A DNA stretch of 64,000 nucleotides, taken from NCBI GenBank assembly GCA_963691655.1, contig OY829326.1:72347235-72411234 (forward strand), given 5' to 3'. The DNA is from Toxonevra muliebris (lineage: Eukaryota; Arthropoda; Insecta; Diptera; Pallopteridae). How positions within the stretch are numbered: position 1 is the first letter of the stretch; the number at the start of each line of letters is the position of its first letter. The notes under the pieces are model-generated. The model had not been told where the DNA came from. It saw nothing but the letters and a program-made list of their open reading frames with translations, and did not search any database. The translations under genes and the position numbers were made by a program. This document shows positions 46,175 through 57,506 of the stretch, piece by piece.

Positions 46175-46385
46175 GAGCTTTTCGCATCCATTCCTGTTGT
46201 GTGAATTATATTTGTACGCGAATGGAAGCGACTATAGTTTTATGCCGAATCCGAACGCCGAAGTGAAAAGCTTATCCAAGGAAATTTTTACTCTTGGAGA
46301 TTTGCCATTGCCATCCAAAAGGTCTCGAACCCGGGCACATTTGCGTAACAGTCCAACTCACTAATCACTAGGCTACGGCGATCAC
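46175..46385 (-). mobile_element. tRNA-derived SINE with a different head
   Basis: On the minus strand a tRNA-like head at 46317-46385 has box A TAGCCTAGTGATTAG and box B GGGTTCGAGACC. The core after it (ATGGCAATGGCAAATCTCC, then GTTCGGATTCGGCATAAAAC and TATAGTCG) parallels the core of the Glu-type SINEs, but the head sequence differs. No clear 3' terminus or target duplication was assigned. Confidence 0.68.
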
Positions 46386-48123
46386 AATCTTAATAATTTC
46401 TTTAAGCTTAATTTTAGCTTGATAGCTCCAACAGACATAGTAAAAATTAAATGGGTGCTTGCGTATACCGTTAAGCGCATATAGGGTTAAAGCACATCAC
46501 TTTAATCGCCCACACATTTAAAAAACCAAAAAAAAAAGGCAATAAAATAAATTATAATTATATTCTATTTAAAGATAACTTACTGTTTTTTCTTGATTTA
46601 TTTATTTACTAGAAAAAATGCATTAATATTTTAAATATGTCAACGAATATTAACAATAACATTTCATTGTTTCAACGACTGTGAAATTACCCCCCACTAG
46701 CATACAACAAAAATTTAATAGAAAAGAGCAAGTTAAATTTTTTGCTTATTTTGAAATTTTTCTTTTATTCAATATTCAAAAGTAGGTCAAAAGCATTTTC
46801 TTGTGTGCCTGTGTGTGTGCATGTGTGCGCAATGATGTGTCATATGACTTGTCATTATACTTTAGTAGTTTTAGTTATTTTTCTGCTCGCACTGGTGTTA
46901 ATTATTAATGAGTGAAAAGTGCTATACATTTTATTTTTTATTGTTTTAATGTTAAAATCGATGTCTTTGTTTTTTTGTATTATTAATTTTCAAATGTTTA
47001 TACCCACAGTACTTTAGATTATTTTTATTATCAGCAAAACAGTCAAACAGTAGCGATAATTAATTTTAATTTTTAATGCATTTTATTGTCCCTCATTTTG
47101 GTTTGACTTGACGTATGAGTGTGTGTGTATGTGTGTTTTGTGATTCATAGCCATTCATAAAAATCTTCAAGTATAACATTTAGTTTCTTTGGTTTTATGA
47201 AATTGTGTGCTATGCATTTGACTTTGAGCTTTTGTTTTTGATTTTACTTACTTAATGTTGTTCATTTTCATAATTGCGCAATTTGTTATAACAAATTGAT
47301 TTTCTAAATTGTTCTTTTTTTCTTTCTGTTACTAAATTATACTGTTAGCTCATGTGTGTATATTGCTTATTGCATTTTTACTGCTCACTACTTTTGTTGT
47401 TGGTTGCTGACGCATTTTCTTGCGGCATTTCGGTTTTTTTTTTTTGGTGTTATTGATCTTATTATTTAAATTTTAATATGAGAAGCTGCGGGCATGTTAC
47501 TGTTAGACATGAATGTAAATTTGGTATTGCTTTTGTTTAAAGTTGTTACACGACGATCAGTTCAGTGTATGGCTAAAGGTGCAAATGTTGTTAGCATGGC
47601 ATTAATGATTACTCATTAATAAATTATGTGTGCTGATCTATTTTTAATATTTTTTTATTATATTTATAGCGTTAGTTTAGTGGAAATCAGCTATGTATTT
47701 TGATTTTCAGATCATATATATAGATATAGATGAATTCCAATCGTTCCAACTAAAATAAGAGGTACCTATATAAAAGTTTTTTTTTTAGTTTAAATCCCGC
47801 ATATTTCAAGTCTAAGAGAAAGTTGTTATTCAGTCATAAAAAAGAAAAAACTACTCAGACAGCAGACAATATACCAACCCCTCTTACATCCTCTTTACGA
47901 TATTATATGAAAACAAATGAAAGTATGTAAGTCTAAAGGGTCTAAGTACCAAAATCATTCAACGGGAATATAACAAAATAATAATTCAAAAAAAAATATT
48001 TTTAATATACCACGTTTTTAAAATGGACTAAAAAGTATAAAATAATTTCTCCTGACCCCATACAGATTCACAACCACATATAGATTCCTTATCCCATACA
48101 GATTGTCTTGAAAATTTGTAACT
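46386..48123. other. No gene seen
   Basis: AT-rich, TG-rich microsatellite-like patches near 46805-46830 and 47110-47140. Looks like intronic or intergenic DNA. Confidence 0.45.
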
Positions 48124-48300
48124 GTGAATTTTAGTAGGACGAAAATACTTGTATGATTTAAAACAACAAACGTGGTTCGCATGCAATAGGAAATTGATGG
48201 ATCAAATCACCTAAATGGCTAGCAATTTTATCTCTATCCATATGCGTCCCACGTTTTTCGTTTTAAATCATATAAGTATTTTCGTCCTACTAAAATTCAC
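48124..48300. repeat. Hairpin element with ~60-bp arms
   Basis: The left arm (48124-48183) starts GTGAATTTTAGTAGGACGAA; the right arm (48239-48300) is its inverted copy, ending TTCGTCCTACTAAAATTCAC. About 55 nt separate them. Small MITE-like hairpin; no target duplication identified. Confidence 0.65.
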
Positions 48301-49571
48301 ATTCAATTTAATTGCAATACCTTGAAGTCATGGTTAATAACCGACAATTTGCACTAAATTGGAGTGACTTGAAGTCAATTGAGGTTTTGAAGTCACTTGA
48401 ACTCAATTGGAATTTGAAATTGTTGACAATTGTCCAATTGTCTAAGCAATGTCACAATTAATTATTGGACTCGTACAAGATCATTTTCCCCAGGTTGCAA
48501 ATAGCCCTATTCATTAAATATAACAGAATTCAAATTATATCTTCTCACATAAATGGGTACTCAATAAATACTGTTTCTAAATTGCACCTCGTTGTGATTC
48601 TACATTTTGAAACAGAAATTAAATAAAGGCATTTGCCAAATACATAGTAAGAAGAAGATTTGTTGTTATGGATGTAAAAATGTAAAAAAATAATAATTTA
48701 TTTATATATTAAAATATAAAATATGAAAAGTTCTAACATTTTAGCTAAATATACTTATTTACATACATATATTTAGGTACAATGTTGAAAATAGTGATAA
48801 TATTTCTTCGCATTTTGATTTCATGAAATCAGTAGAAAAAGATTTAAAAGTTCTTATATAAAATTCATAAAATCAAAACAAAACGTTTACATATTTGTAT
48901 ATAAAGAATATATAAATACTGTAAATGTTGAAAGTTATTTGCTGAAAGAAATGTTAAATATTTATTTCATGAAACACGTCAAACTCATCCATTCATACAT
49001 TTTTGTCTGTTGAATGTGTTGACAACTGTCGCTGTCACACCATCGGTATTGCACCTCGCTGCTGTTTCTACGATTTTTTGTTTCGATTCCAGCAAGAGCA
49101 AATTGCGATCTCTTTACAATCTATACTCTTTGTAAGCGGAACAAAACGAAAAGAAGAGTTCGTTATTGTTTGTTTTTGTTCTCTCTCTCATTTATCTTTG
49201 AATTTGTGTATGTATACACATATACATATATTCTACTCCCGCTAAAGCAATGATTTTAACAACGATGAATTCAATGCTTTGATCTATGAAAAAAATGGAA
49301 AAACTTCCGATGCTAATATTTTAAATATTATTATATTTATATATATTTTAGATATTTCATATTGCATTGTCTTCCAGTTCTGAGCTATATTTAAAGTTTC
49401 AAGTCTCTAGGTCATCGGGAAGTTAGTTTAAAATCGATTGCAAGATTTGTACCGAACAGACTGACAGACAGACACCATTGAAAGCGAGTTGATATAAACG
49501 TGGTAAAATATGAATGAAGCGGCTGTAACTAGTATTGGATTTAGACCTCAAGCAAATATTCTCGTATTTTC
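48301..49571. other. No gene seen
   Basis: CAATTG-rich stretch with repeated GAAGTCA near 48323-48450, otherwise AT-rich. No recognisable feature. Confidence 0.45.
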
Positions 49572-51340
49572 GTTTTTTTTTTTTTTTTAAAGATAAGACA
49601 TAAAACTCTTTACAATCATATTAGTAAAACGAACGAATCCCAGCGGACCCACTTACCCGCCCACCCGACCGAGGGGCACATCCGCAAAGCGAACGGATCG
49701 GTGACCGAAACAGAAACAGGCCGGACTGCCTGTGTAACGCAACTCGTGAATGTGGGAAGTAATATATCCCAATGGTTTTCAAACAGCTACAGATTAGAAT
49801 CATCAGTTGTTTTATAGAAAATAAGGAATCAGTTATATCAAATAAGCCATGTTGGTTGTTGAAATCATTGCACATGCAACGTAATGGATCATTTTGGGCA
49901 TAGTTAGATCGGCAAGTACTCAATTTAATCAAGATAGGATACCTTGAACAGCGATTTGGGATATTTAAGTCAATTTTATTTAGTAGAAATTCAGAATGAA
50001 TGTCACCATTCAGTAATTTAGTCATAAACATAACATTCAGCATTGTTCTTCTGCTGTCTAATGTCGGTAGGTCAATAAGTTTGAGACGATGTATGTAAGA
50101 AGGTAAATTATGTAATGGATCCCAACGTAAATTTCTTAACGCAAATAAGAGAAACTGTTTTTGAACTGACTCAAGTCTGTCTTTATAGCAATTATATTGA
50201 GGACTCCAAACTGTTGAACCATACTCCAAAATAGGTCTTACCAGTGCCGTAAAAAGTGTTTTTGTTATATACGGATCACTAAATTCAATAGCCCATCTTT
50301 TAACGAATGCAAAAATTCCCTTTGCTTGATTTACACACATATTGATATGCTGATTAAAACGCATTTTAGGATCCATAACTATACCCAAATCAGTAAAAGT
50401 TTTCACTACCTCCAGGGTATAATCATTTATAAAGTAATGTGAAGGAATTGGCTGACGTCTCGAAAAGACCATATTTCTTTACTTACATTTACATTTCTTT
50501 AACTTTAAAAACATTAAGTTTATCTGACACCAATGTGATAATGCCGTGAGGTCAGATTGAAGCAAATTGTACGCCTCATCAGAATAGTGTGAAATAAACA
50601 GTTTTACATCATCAGCATTGACGGATAACAGATGGGAGGTCATTAATGTAAATAAGGAACAAAATGGGACCAAGATGACTACCCTGAGGTACACCAGATG
50701 GAACTCCAATAGCGAATGATGTTGAGCTTTTGAACACCACTCTCTGATTTCTATTTCTTAAGTAAGAATTAATCCAATTTAACAGCAATATTGGAAAACC
50801 AAGTAAATCAAGTTTTTTAATTAGTAAATCGTGATTAACCTTATCAAACGCCTTACTGAAGTCGGTATATATTACGTCGGTATGTAAGTTATTAGAAAAT
50901 CCACTAATAATGTTAGTAGTGAATTCCAAGAGATTTGTAACTGTAGACCTACCTTTAAGAAAGCCGTGCTGAAATGTGGAAATCAACGATCCAATAGAGT
51001 GCTTTAACTGATTTGTAATGATTAATTCAAATACCTTTGGTATCACACTAAGTTTAGCTATACCGCGGTAGTTTGAAATATCGGATTTTGAACCACCCTT
51101 ATGCAAAGGAATTATAAATGATTCCTTCCACACACTGGGAAAAATACCAGAACATAGTGAAGCATTAAAAATTTCGGAAAGTGGTATAAACAAAAACTCC
51201 TCACACATTATTAAAATGCAGCTTGGAATTTCATCTGGTCCACAGGTATAGGCCAATTTAAGTGATTTAAGCTGGTTAAAAACGTCTGTAGGAAAATTGT
51301 TAAATATGTGCGAAAAAAATTTATCTTCTCCAAAAAAAAA
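49572..51340 (-). pseudogene. Jockey/CR1-like LINE with reverse transcriptase domain
   Basis: Most complete reverse transcriptase in the window. In sense order from about 51330: TCGPDEIPSC, then ISNYRGIAKLSVIPKVFE (51020-51075), FQHGFLKGRSTVTNLLEF, VIYTDFSKAFDKVNHDLL (motif A Asp), SGVPQGSHLGPILFLIYIND (motif B, about 50640-50705). A frameshift follows, then VNADDVKLF (catalytic motif C, first residue Asn rather than Tyr), a stop near 50478, and the thumb and tail (DLGIVMDPKMRFNQHI, LVRPILEYGSTVWSP, LQLIDLPTLDSRR-like sequence) down to about 49745. The 3' UTR ends in a 16-nt poly(A), printed as T at 49573-49588. The endonuclease domain and ORF1 are missing (5' truncation). One frameshift and one stop suggest a moderately old copy. 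Confidence 0.88.
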
Positions 51341-51486
51341 AATGTTTGCGCTTAGACCCTTTAGACTTACTCCCCTTCAAATGAAGAATGTATAAAATAG
51401 TTGCATATTCGGGTATTCTATTCTCGGCCCGGACGTCTGGATCGTCAGCTCCAACGAATACGGCAGATCGAGATGACAGATGATAT

Positions 51487-52190
51487 AAAGGGTTTTCCAT
51501 TAAGGATATACCAATTTTATGTATTAATAAAACACAGAATTTTTTGAGATATTGAGTTCAAATTTATTGTGGGTGTAGTGCAAGCATTGCATTTTATGAA
51601 TGAAATTCGATTTTGGTCATATGACTACCACGTTTACAGCGATCGATTTTTTGGACCCAATTTTCCACCACTCTCGCACACATTTCGACCGGAACGTTGG
51701 CAATTTCGCGTTTAATATTGTCTTTGAGCTCGTCTAAAGTTGCTGGCTTGTTGGCATAGACCAGTGACTTGATATAGCCCCATAAAAAGAAATCCAATGA
51801 CGTTAGATCGCATGAACGAGGTGGCCATTCCACCGGACCATTTCTCGAGATAACACGTTCACCGAATTTGCCTTTCAATAAATCGATTGTGACGCGTGCT
51901 GTGTGGCTAGTAGCACCGTCTCGTTGAAACCACATACCGTTGATGTCAAGTTCATCTAATTCTGGCCACAAATAATCTTCCAACACAACACGATAGCGCT
52001 CTCCATTGACGGTAACATGACGGTATTACGACCGAAAATTGGAGTAAGCGCTCTTAAAGTGGCCACCACCGACTCAGAATTTCGGTAGTAATTTTCAATA
52101 ATTTCCAAACGTTGCTGGTTCGTGAACTTAACCATGATGAAAATGTTGACTTTAACTAACCTTAAAGGTGCGTTCATATAAAGATACGAA
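51487..52190 (-). pseudogene. rosa-type (DD41D) mariner, internally deleted
   Basis: The N-terminal transposase segment MVKFTNQQRLEIIENYYRNS, with RALTPIFGRN (52135 to about 52030), joins abruptly to VMLPSMESAIVLCWKI/MLEDYLWPELDELD and the C-terminal half. FQRDGATSHTARVTIDLL contains the second Asp; WPPRSCDLTSLDFFLWG contains the third, 41 residues later, the DD41D signature of the rosa family. The segment with the first catalytic Asp is absent, as is one expected frame link. The end KRGSHMTKIEFHS is intact. In sense the 3' end reads TCCTTAATGGAAAACCCTTT, matching the 59.18-kb relic. The 5' inverted repeat is not convincing. Confidence 0.85.
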
Positions 52191-52499
52191 ATTATTATGT
52201 CCCTTTACTATTAGTAATTGTTTTTGATTTGAAGTTTCATCCTAAAACTGAGTTTGAAAAGTTTAAAAATTAATAAAAAATAGAAAAAATTATTGGATCC
52301 TCGTAACATTGGAAGTGAATAATAATTTACGAAACAAGTAACAAGAGAGATAATGATGAACTGGGGAAATAGAGAGTCATGTGATTTTCTTAAAAAAATT
52401 TTCATAATATTATTGATAATATTGTAATGGATTTATGAATGTCGATTTTAAATTAAAAATGAAAATGGAAAATTTATAATAGAGTCACCTCTCCATCAT
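52191..52499. other. No gene seen
   Basis: About 310 bp of AT-rich spacer between the rosa relic and the next LINE. Confidence 0.5.
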
Positions 52500-53520
52500 C
52501 ATTTCTTTTTTGATGTTCGTAAATCTAATGCTTCGTACCATCTGGTGCAGGAAAAATTTCAAATAATATTGCCAACAAATTTTGCAGTCTATTTCCTTTT
52601 AAATACTGATGAGTCTAAAATGGAAGAAGGTGTTGGATCTGGAGTTTTTTGCGATTCACTAAAAATCATGGAATCTTATAAACTCCCTGATTACTGTAGT
52701 GTCTTTCAAGCGGAGATCGTCGCTATCGACAAAGCGGCGCAAGGCATCATCACAAGGAACCTTGATTCCTCGCGGATCAATATCTTTTCGGACAGCCAAG
52801 CAGCAATCAAGGCACTGGATAATACGACTATAAGATCTAAAGCAGTATTAAGCTGCTTTGACGCAGTCAAACTCAGCTGGGTTCCCGCACATAGCAATAT
52901 CAAAGGAAACGAAAAGGCTGATGAACTAGCGAGAATGGGAGCAGCCTTAGATCCTGAAAATGAACTGGTGTCATTAAATATACCAATTGGAACCGTGAAA
53001 TCCATCCTAGACCAAAAAGCGGAGGAAACAATCAACAAATCCTGGCAAGCCCGGAGTGACTATAAGATAGTCCGAAGCTTATGGCGCTCTCTTGATAAGA
53101 AAAGAACTCAGAATTTTCTCTTCTATTTCTAGGTGAAATACTCGCAGGTTTTTGTGCTATTGGCGCAATGGCCTTGAGAATTGGAGTTGCAGCACCAACC
53201 TACTGTAGAAGCTATCAAGATGAAGAAGAACATGAGACCATCCACCACTTTCTCTGTAAATGCCCCAATCTCCCCAATCCGTCGACTCCGTTTTCTAGGT
53301 GACAGACTATTTGAAGAACCTGGAGAATCTGGCGGAGATTCCGCCAATTGACCTTGTAAGGTTCATTAATAGTACTAAGTGGTTTCAGGATGAGTAGAGT
53401 CCTTTGAGATCTGATTCGTAGGTGGAGGATTCTAAATGCATAGGGACATCATAATGGACCAATTTTTGGCCCCCGTAGACGCTCAGTATTTCTGAGCACA
53501 TCCCTCTAAACCTAACCTAA
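52500..53520 (+). pseudogene. RNase H LINE, RNase H domain to 3' tail
   Basis: RNase H domain in one open frame (52545-53132): TDESKMEEGVGSGVF (first Asp), VFQAEIVAIDKAA (Glu), INIFSDSQAAIKALDN (Asp) and LSWVPAHSNIKGNEKADELA (His and last Asp). All catalytic residues are present. After the frame ends at 53132 a shifted frame gives GEILAGFCAIGAMALRIGVA and YCRSYQDEEEHETIHHFLCK-C, the Cys/His knuckle with one Cys lost, then another frame with IPPIDLVRFINSTKWFQDE. The 3' UTR contains CATCATAATGGACC and ends TCTAAACCTAACCTAACC, resembling the tail of the monomeric SINEs. It is 5'-truncated and frameshifted, with catalytic residues still readable. Confidence 0.88.
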
Positions 53521-54083
53521 CCTTTCTTTAAAATAAGTATAAAATTACAATGAACCGAACATTTTTTAAAATGTTTTTTATTAATTTTTAAACTTTTTAA
53601 ACCCAACTGCAAAAATTTTAAATATAAAGCTCTTAAGGGTGGTAACCACATCAGACGGTTCAAAAAATTATTTTTTCCCATTAAAAATTTTGAGATGTAG
53701 GTAAAAAACTTAATAACATAATCGCAATGTTTAAAATTCAATTCGAATAATTTTTTTGCTTTCAAAACATTCACTACAATAAAAAACATAAATATCAGCC
53801 TCATAACTTTACTAATGTAGAAAAAATTCCTTTTTTAGAATCCAAAGTAAAAACTTTTATTATGTCGAAAAAATGTATCGCGTTCCGGTCTCTTTTTTAT
53901 GGAGTTTTCATATTTCATATTGAATATAATTTCTGATATTTAAGCATCAGTTTCATAGAAGTTAATTATGGATATTTCCTGCCCACTTAATCGTACTGTA
54001 TGGACGTGAATTATGGGCATTCAAAGAGCCGAAAAATTTTTCTATGTTGTGTCAACCCTATCGCTCAAAATCACTTCTAAATA
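53521..54083. other. No gene seen
   Basis: About 560 bp of AT-rich sequence. Confidence 0.5.
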
Positions 54084-54609
54084 TTAACCCTTTCCTTACC
54101 GAATTATGAAGGAACCATATGAAAAAGTTGGAATTGGGTCACTTTGGATGAGGAGAGTAGTCAGAGTGATTAAACTGATAGAGATTTCAATATTCCAATG
54201 GGTGGTAGGAGGTGGAATCTATATGAGTATGTACTTTGGGATGTTATGAAGCCAAACGGAATCTATATAACTTTTTGAATTCAGAATAACGTTCTTTAAA
54301 CATTTAGCTAGACAAATAAATTTTTTGTTTTGAGAAAATATTGAAACTTTGAAAATACTTGTAAATTCCTTTATTGACAAAAAAACTTTATGAAACAGGA
54401 ATTTAGAATGAGCTAGAGTCGCCAAGGAAATGTGAAAAATTCTCAGTGCTGCTAATAAGAAAACTTTAAGATTTGGATGGGAAATATTCGAGAAATATTG
54501 GCGTTTGACTAAAATCATTTTTAAATGAAAATAGTTTGACAAATACAAGTTGAAATATTGAAATGTAAGTGTGGTAGCCATATGGCTACCATGGTAGGGA
54601 AAGGGTTAA
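54084..54609. mobile_element. piggyBac-like element with 18-bp palindrome
   Basis: TTAA at 54084-54087 and 54606-54609. Left end CCCTTTCCTTACC; right end, reverse-complemented, CCCTTTCCCTACC. The perfect palindrome GGTAGCCATATGGCTACC (54573-54590) sits 15 nt inside the right end. The 518-bp interior has no recognisable coding region. The arrangement mirrors 2398-2918, but the palindrome sequence differs. Confidence 0.75.
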
Positions 54610-55194
54610 AACTCATATACTACTCTACACTATGATTACCCAAATCAAATTCATATCTAAAAAAAGATGCTGAAGTTGTATTTGTAATTGCATATTGTGG
54701 TATATCTCTAAGAATCTATATTTGTCTAATGAAATTAACTTTATTGTCACGTGTCTTGGCAATGAAAATCCGAACATTTTCTAGGTGCGATTAATTTTAT
54801 TGAAAAATCGTAAATAATGGTAAACGTTTTGGAACATTCGTGACACTTTTGGAATTTTATTTTTTAAATTTGTTTCCGCTTTTGTTCGTCTGGTTGAGTA
54901 GAAACTTTGCTATACTGTTAGTTTTCGATTTGTCAACATTCTTGGCTATTCATCGTGCCCCACAAATATTATTTTTTATGAATACTTTTGTGAGCTACGG
55001 TATATGTTGTTATTCTGGTAAGAGCGGAATGTTGTCAAAACGGTTTAAACCGGTTTTTTTTAGCTTCATTCGGCAACTCTATTTTACATATGTAGGGCGA
55101 CCCAACCAATATTTCGAAATTTATATACCAATTACCCTATCGTGTATAATATCGAATAGTATATTTATCATTGCAATAACACTATACAACATTG
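54610..55194. other. No gene seen
   Basis: AT-rich. A hydrophobic 152-codon frame (54840-55298) runs through it into an inverted repeat; I do not consider it a gene. Confidence 0.45.
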
Positions 55195-56072
55195 TTTTTT
55201 ACACATCTCCAAATTTGATGGTACTTAATGTCTTTTTTTGGTCCGCTGAATCCGAATCTGCCATCAGTTTTGTCGTAGCAACTCAACTTTTGAGATAAAG
55301 GCAAATTTTTGATTTCCCAGACATGGGTCGACATTTTTATCAAACTTACCATTTTTTCGAAAGGAAAGGGAAAGCATCTATATCTCTCCAAAAAGGCAAT
55401 TAAATTATCTTTAATTTAAGAGTTTTAAGAGTTGATTCTCTATTTTATTTCAGTCAAAAGTTATAGAGATCCGAAGTTGAAATTCTGACCGAAAAAACGC
55501 TTTTTTCGAATTACCTATTCTTTGGTCTTTATTACGTGCTGAAAACGAAATATCTCATTACTGAATTTTATATGAATCGATAGCGTGAACTTGCGCAAAA
55601 TTTAAGTGCTTAGCGATGGGTTTCTGAACTCAAGTTTGGGAGTTAGAAACAAAAAACAAGGATTTTATTAATTTTCATGCATTGCTTTTAATTAAACAGA
55701 GAATTGAGTAGTTTTTACATTTTGTCTGTTGTTGGTTTTTGGGATTGGCGTCTCTAATCTTCATTCAACAATAATTGGCTGCATTTTCTCATTTCATAAA
55801 CCTTGATACCGAAATTCCATTGATTTTAGGTCTTGGTGAAAGCGTTCACACTGTTCATCACTCACTTCACCCAAATTTGGTGGAAAAAAGTTTAGATGAA
55901 AATAGAGGAAATGCATCTTCAACGACATATTAGCACCAATATCTTCGAAATCGTTTAACAATGTTTTTACAATGCTGCTACAAAGTTGTTATGACAAAAC
56001 TGATGGCAGATTCGGATTCAGCGGACCAATGATGACATTATGAACCATCAAATTTTGAGATGGGTATTGTCA
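55195..56072. repeat. Inverted repeat pair around a protein-family relic
   Basis: The left arm (about 55205-55290) and right arm (about 55985-56072) are inverted copies sharing TTGATGGT, GGTCCGCTGAATCCGAATCT and GCCATCAGTTTTGTC. About 700 bp lies between, including the relic at 55.74-55.99 kb. They may be the remains of element ends or of an inverted duplication. Confidence 0.6.
55741..55990 (-). pseudogene. Relic of unnamed SDEQ-ERFHQD repetitive protein family
   Basis: Minus strand reads SIVKTLLNDFEDIGANMSLK, then MHFLYFHLNFFPPNLGEVSD and EQCERFHQDLKSMEFRYQG, a stop, and in another frame NYC-stop-MKIRDANP, where the stop (TGA) replaces the Trp of the usual DYCWML. The order matches the relic at 34.49-34.96 kb and my recollection of many unnamed arthropod proteins of repetitive origin. 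The function is unknown to me. Stops and a frame change make it non-functional. Confidence 0.72.
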
Positions 56073-57498
56073 TTTTTTTTCATTTTGTTGTATATCCACA
56101 TTTAAACTTCGTCTTCTCATTTTTTCATAATGAAAATTTGTATATGAATGCCATTTATTCAAATCGTTTATGATCTTCTAAAATCAGCAACACATTGCAC
56201 TAAGTAAACATTTTTAATCATACTAAGTACAGCGAAAAGTGTTGCCAATTTTCAACATCGGCGTAAATTTAACAAGAGTAATTCATAAAAAATGCTTTTG
56301 AAAAGTTTTAAATGCCTGAAACTGTCAGATTCTAAATTAAACGCCAACTGAAAAACTTCATTCATTTTTATTTGTATGAATATCATGTTAACAAAAAATA
56401 ACGAAATAAAATTAATTTGGCAACACTGCCAATGCATAATTGCTCTTGAATTTCTAATATTAGTTTTGTTTGTTTTTTGTGTTTCTTCTTTTTTTTTGTT
56501 TCGTGGTGTTGTTTTTTCATTTGTAAAATGTGCACACAATGAATCCATCAACGAAATCGCAATAAATGTTTCCAAAATGCATAAATTGCAATGCTCCCTA
56601 AACAACAAACAAACAAAAAAAAAGTAGCAATGAAAAAAATTAAATAGAAAATTTCTCCCTAAATGGACGATGGCATCTGTGGTGCACACTGGAGCTGCCT
56701 GCCTTCCTGCCTGACTGGCGGACTGACAAATGTGTGGCCATCGTCGTCACAGCAGCATTTGTGTATTGAAGTGCAACAAAATTATTCATGCAATTGTATT
56801 GCAAGTGTGTGACTTTAACTGCAGCAACTAAAAATATATTGAAAAAAATTTTACTACAAACTTTCAAATTGCATTGCATGCGCATCATGCATTAGCGTTG
56901 TATATGCTACATTGATGACAGCATTTGTTGTGTGTGTGTGTTGTTGTTGTTGTTTTTGTTATTTTTTAGTGGCAACATCAGCATCAGTTGTGCGGCCTAA
57001 TAGCTCAAGTGTGCGCTTCGCTCAAATGGCGAGGGTTGCCCTGGCGTGTTAATTTTATTTTTGTTTAGTTTAGTTTCTTTTCTAATGTTTTTAGTTTTTG
57101 TTTTTTTTTTTTTAACTTTTGGACAAGTGCCAAAAGGCCCCCAGGGTGATTTGCGTTTTCTGTTGTTGTTTTCGTTGTTATTTTTGATTGTTGTGATTAT
57201 GCGGCATGTTGCACTTTTTTGCGAATTGCTGCAGCCACAACGCTCAAAGTTTCAACAATATGATGTGATGATTTTGTTGCAAGTGTTTTCTTTTTTCATT
57301 ATTTTTCTTTTTTTTTTTGGTTTAAGCATGTGTGAAATGCTATGAATGAATTTTATTTTTCACACTTTTAATAAATATGAAGTTAAAATTGTATTATTTC
57401 AGGACTTTTAAAATTATCGTTGAAAAAATTGTTGCAATAGCAATCACCGCAACCTGAATAGTGGCATACCAATTTGACAACTCTAGTTTAACGCTTAA
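56073..57498. other. No gene; unique-looking DNA
   Basis: AT-rich with TG and T microsatellites (about 56935-56965, 57098-57112). Open frames over T-rich tracts are not gene-like. Confidence 0.45.
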
Positions 57499-57506
57499 GC
57501 CTGCGC

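Noticed and set aside
54840..55298. 152-codon hydrophobic open frame as a membrane protein gene
   Set aside because: T-rich composition explains the hydrophobicity, it runs into an inverted repeat shared with 55.99-56.07 kb, and no family motif is visible.
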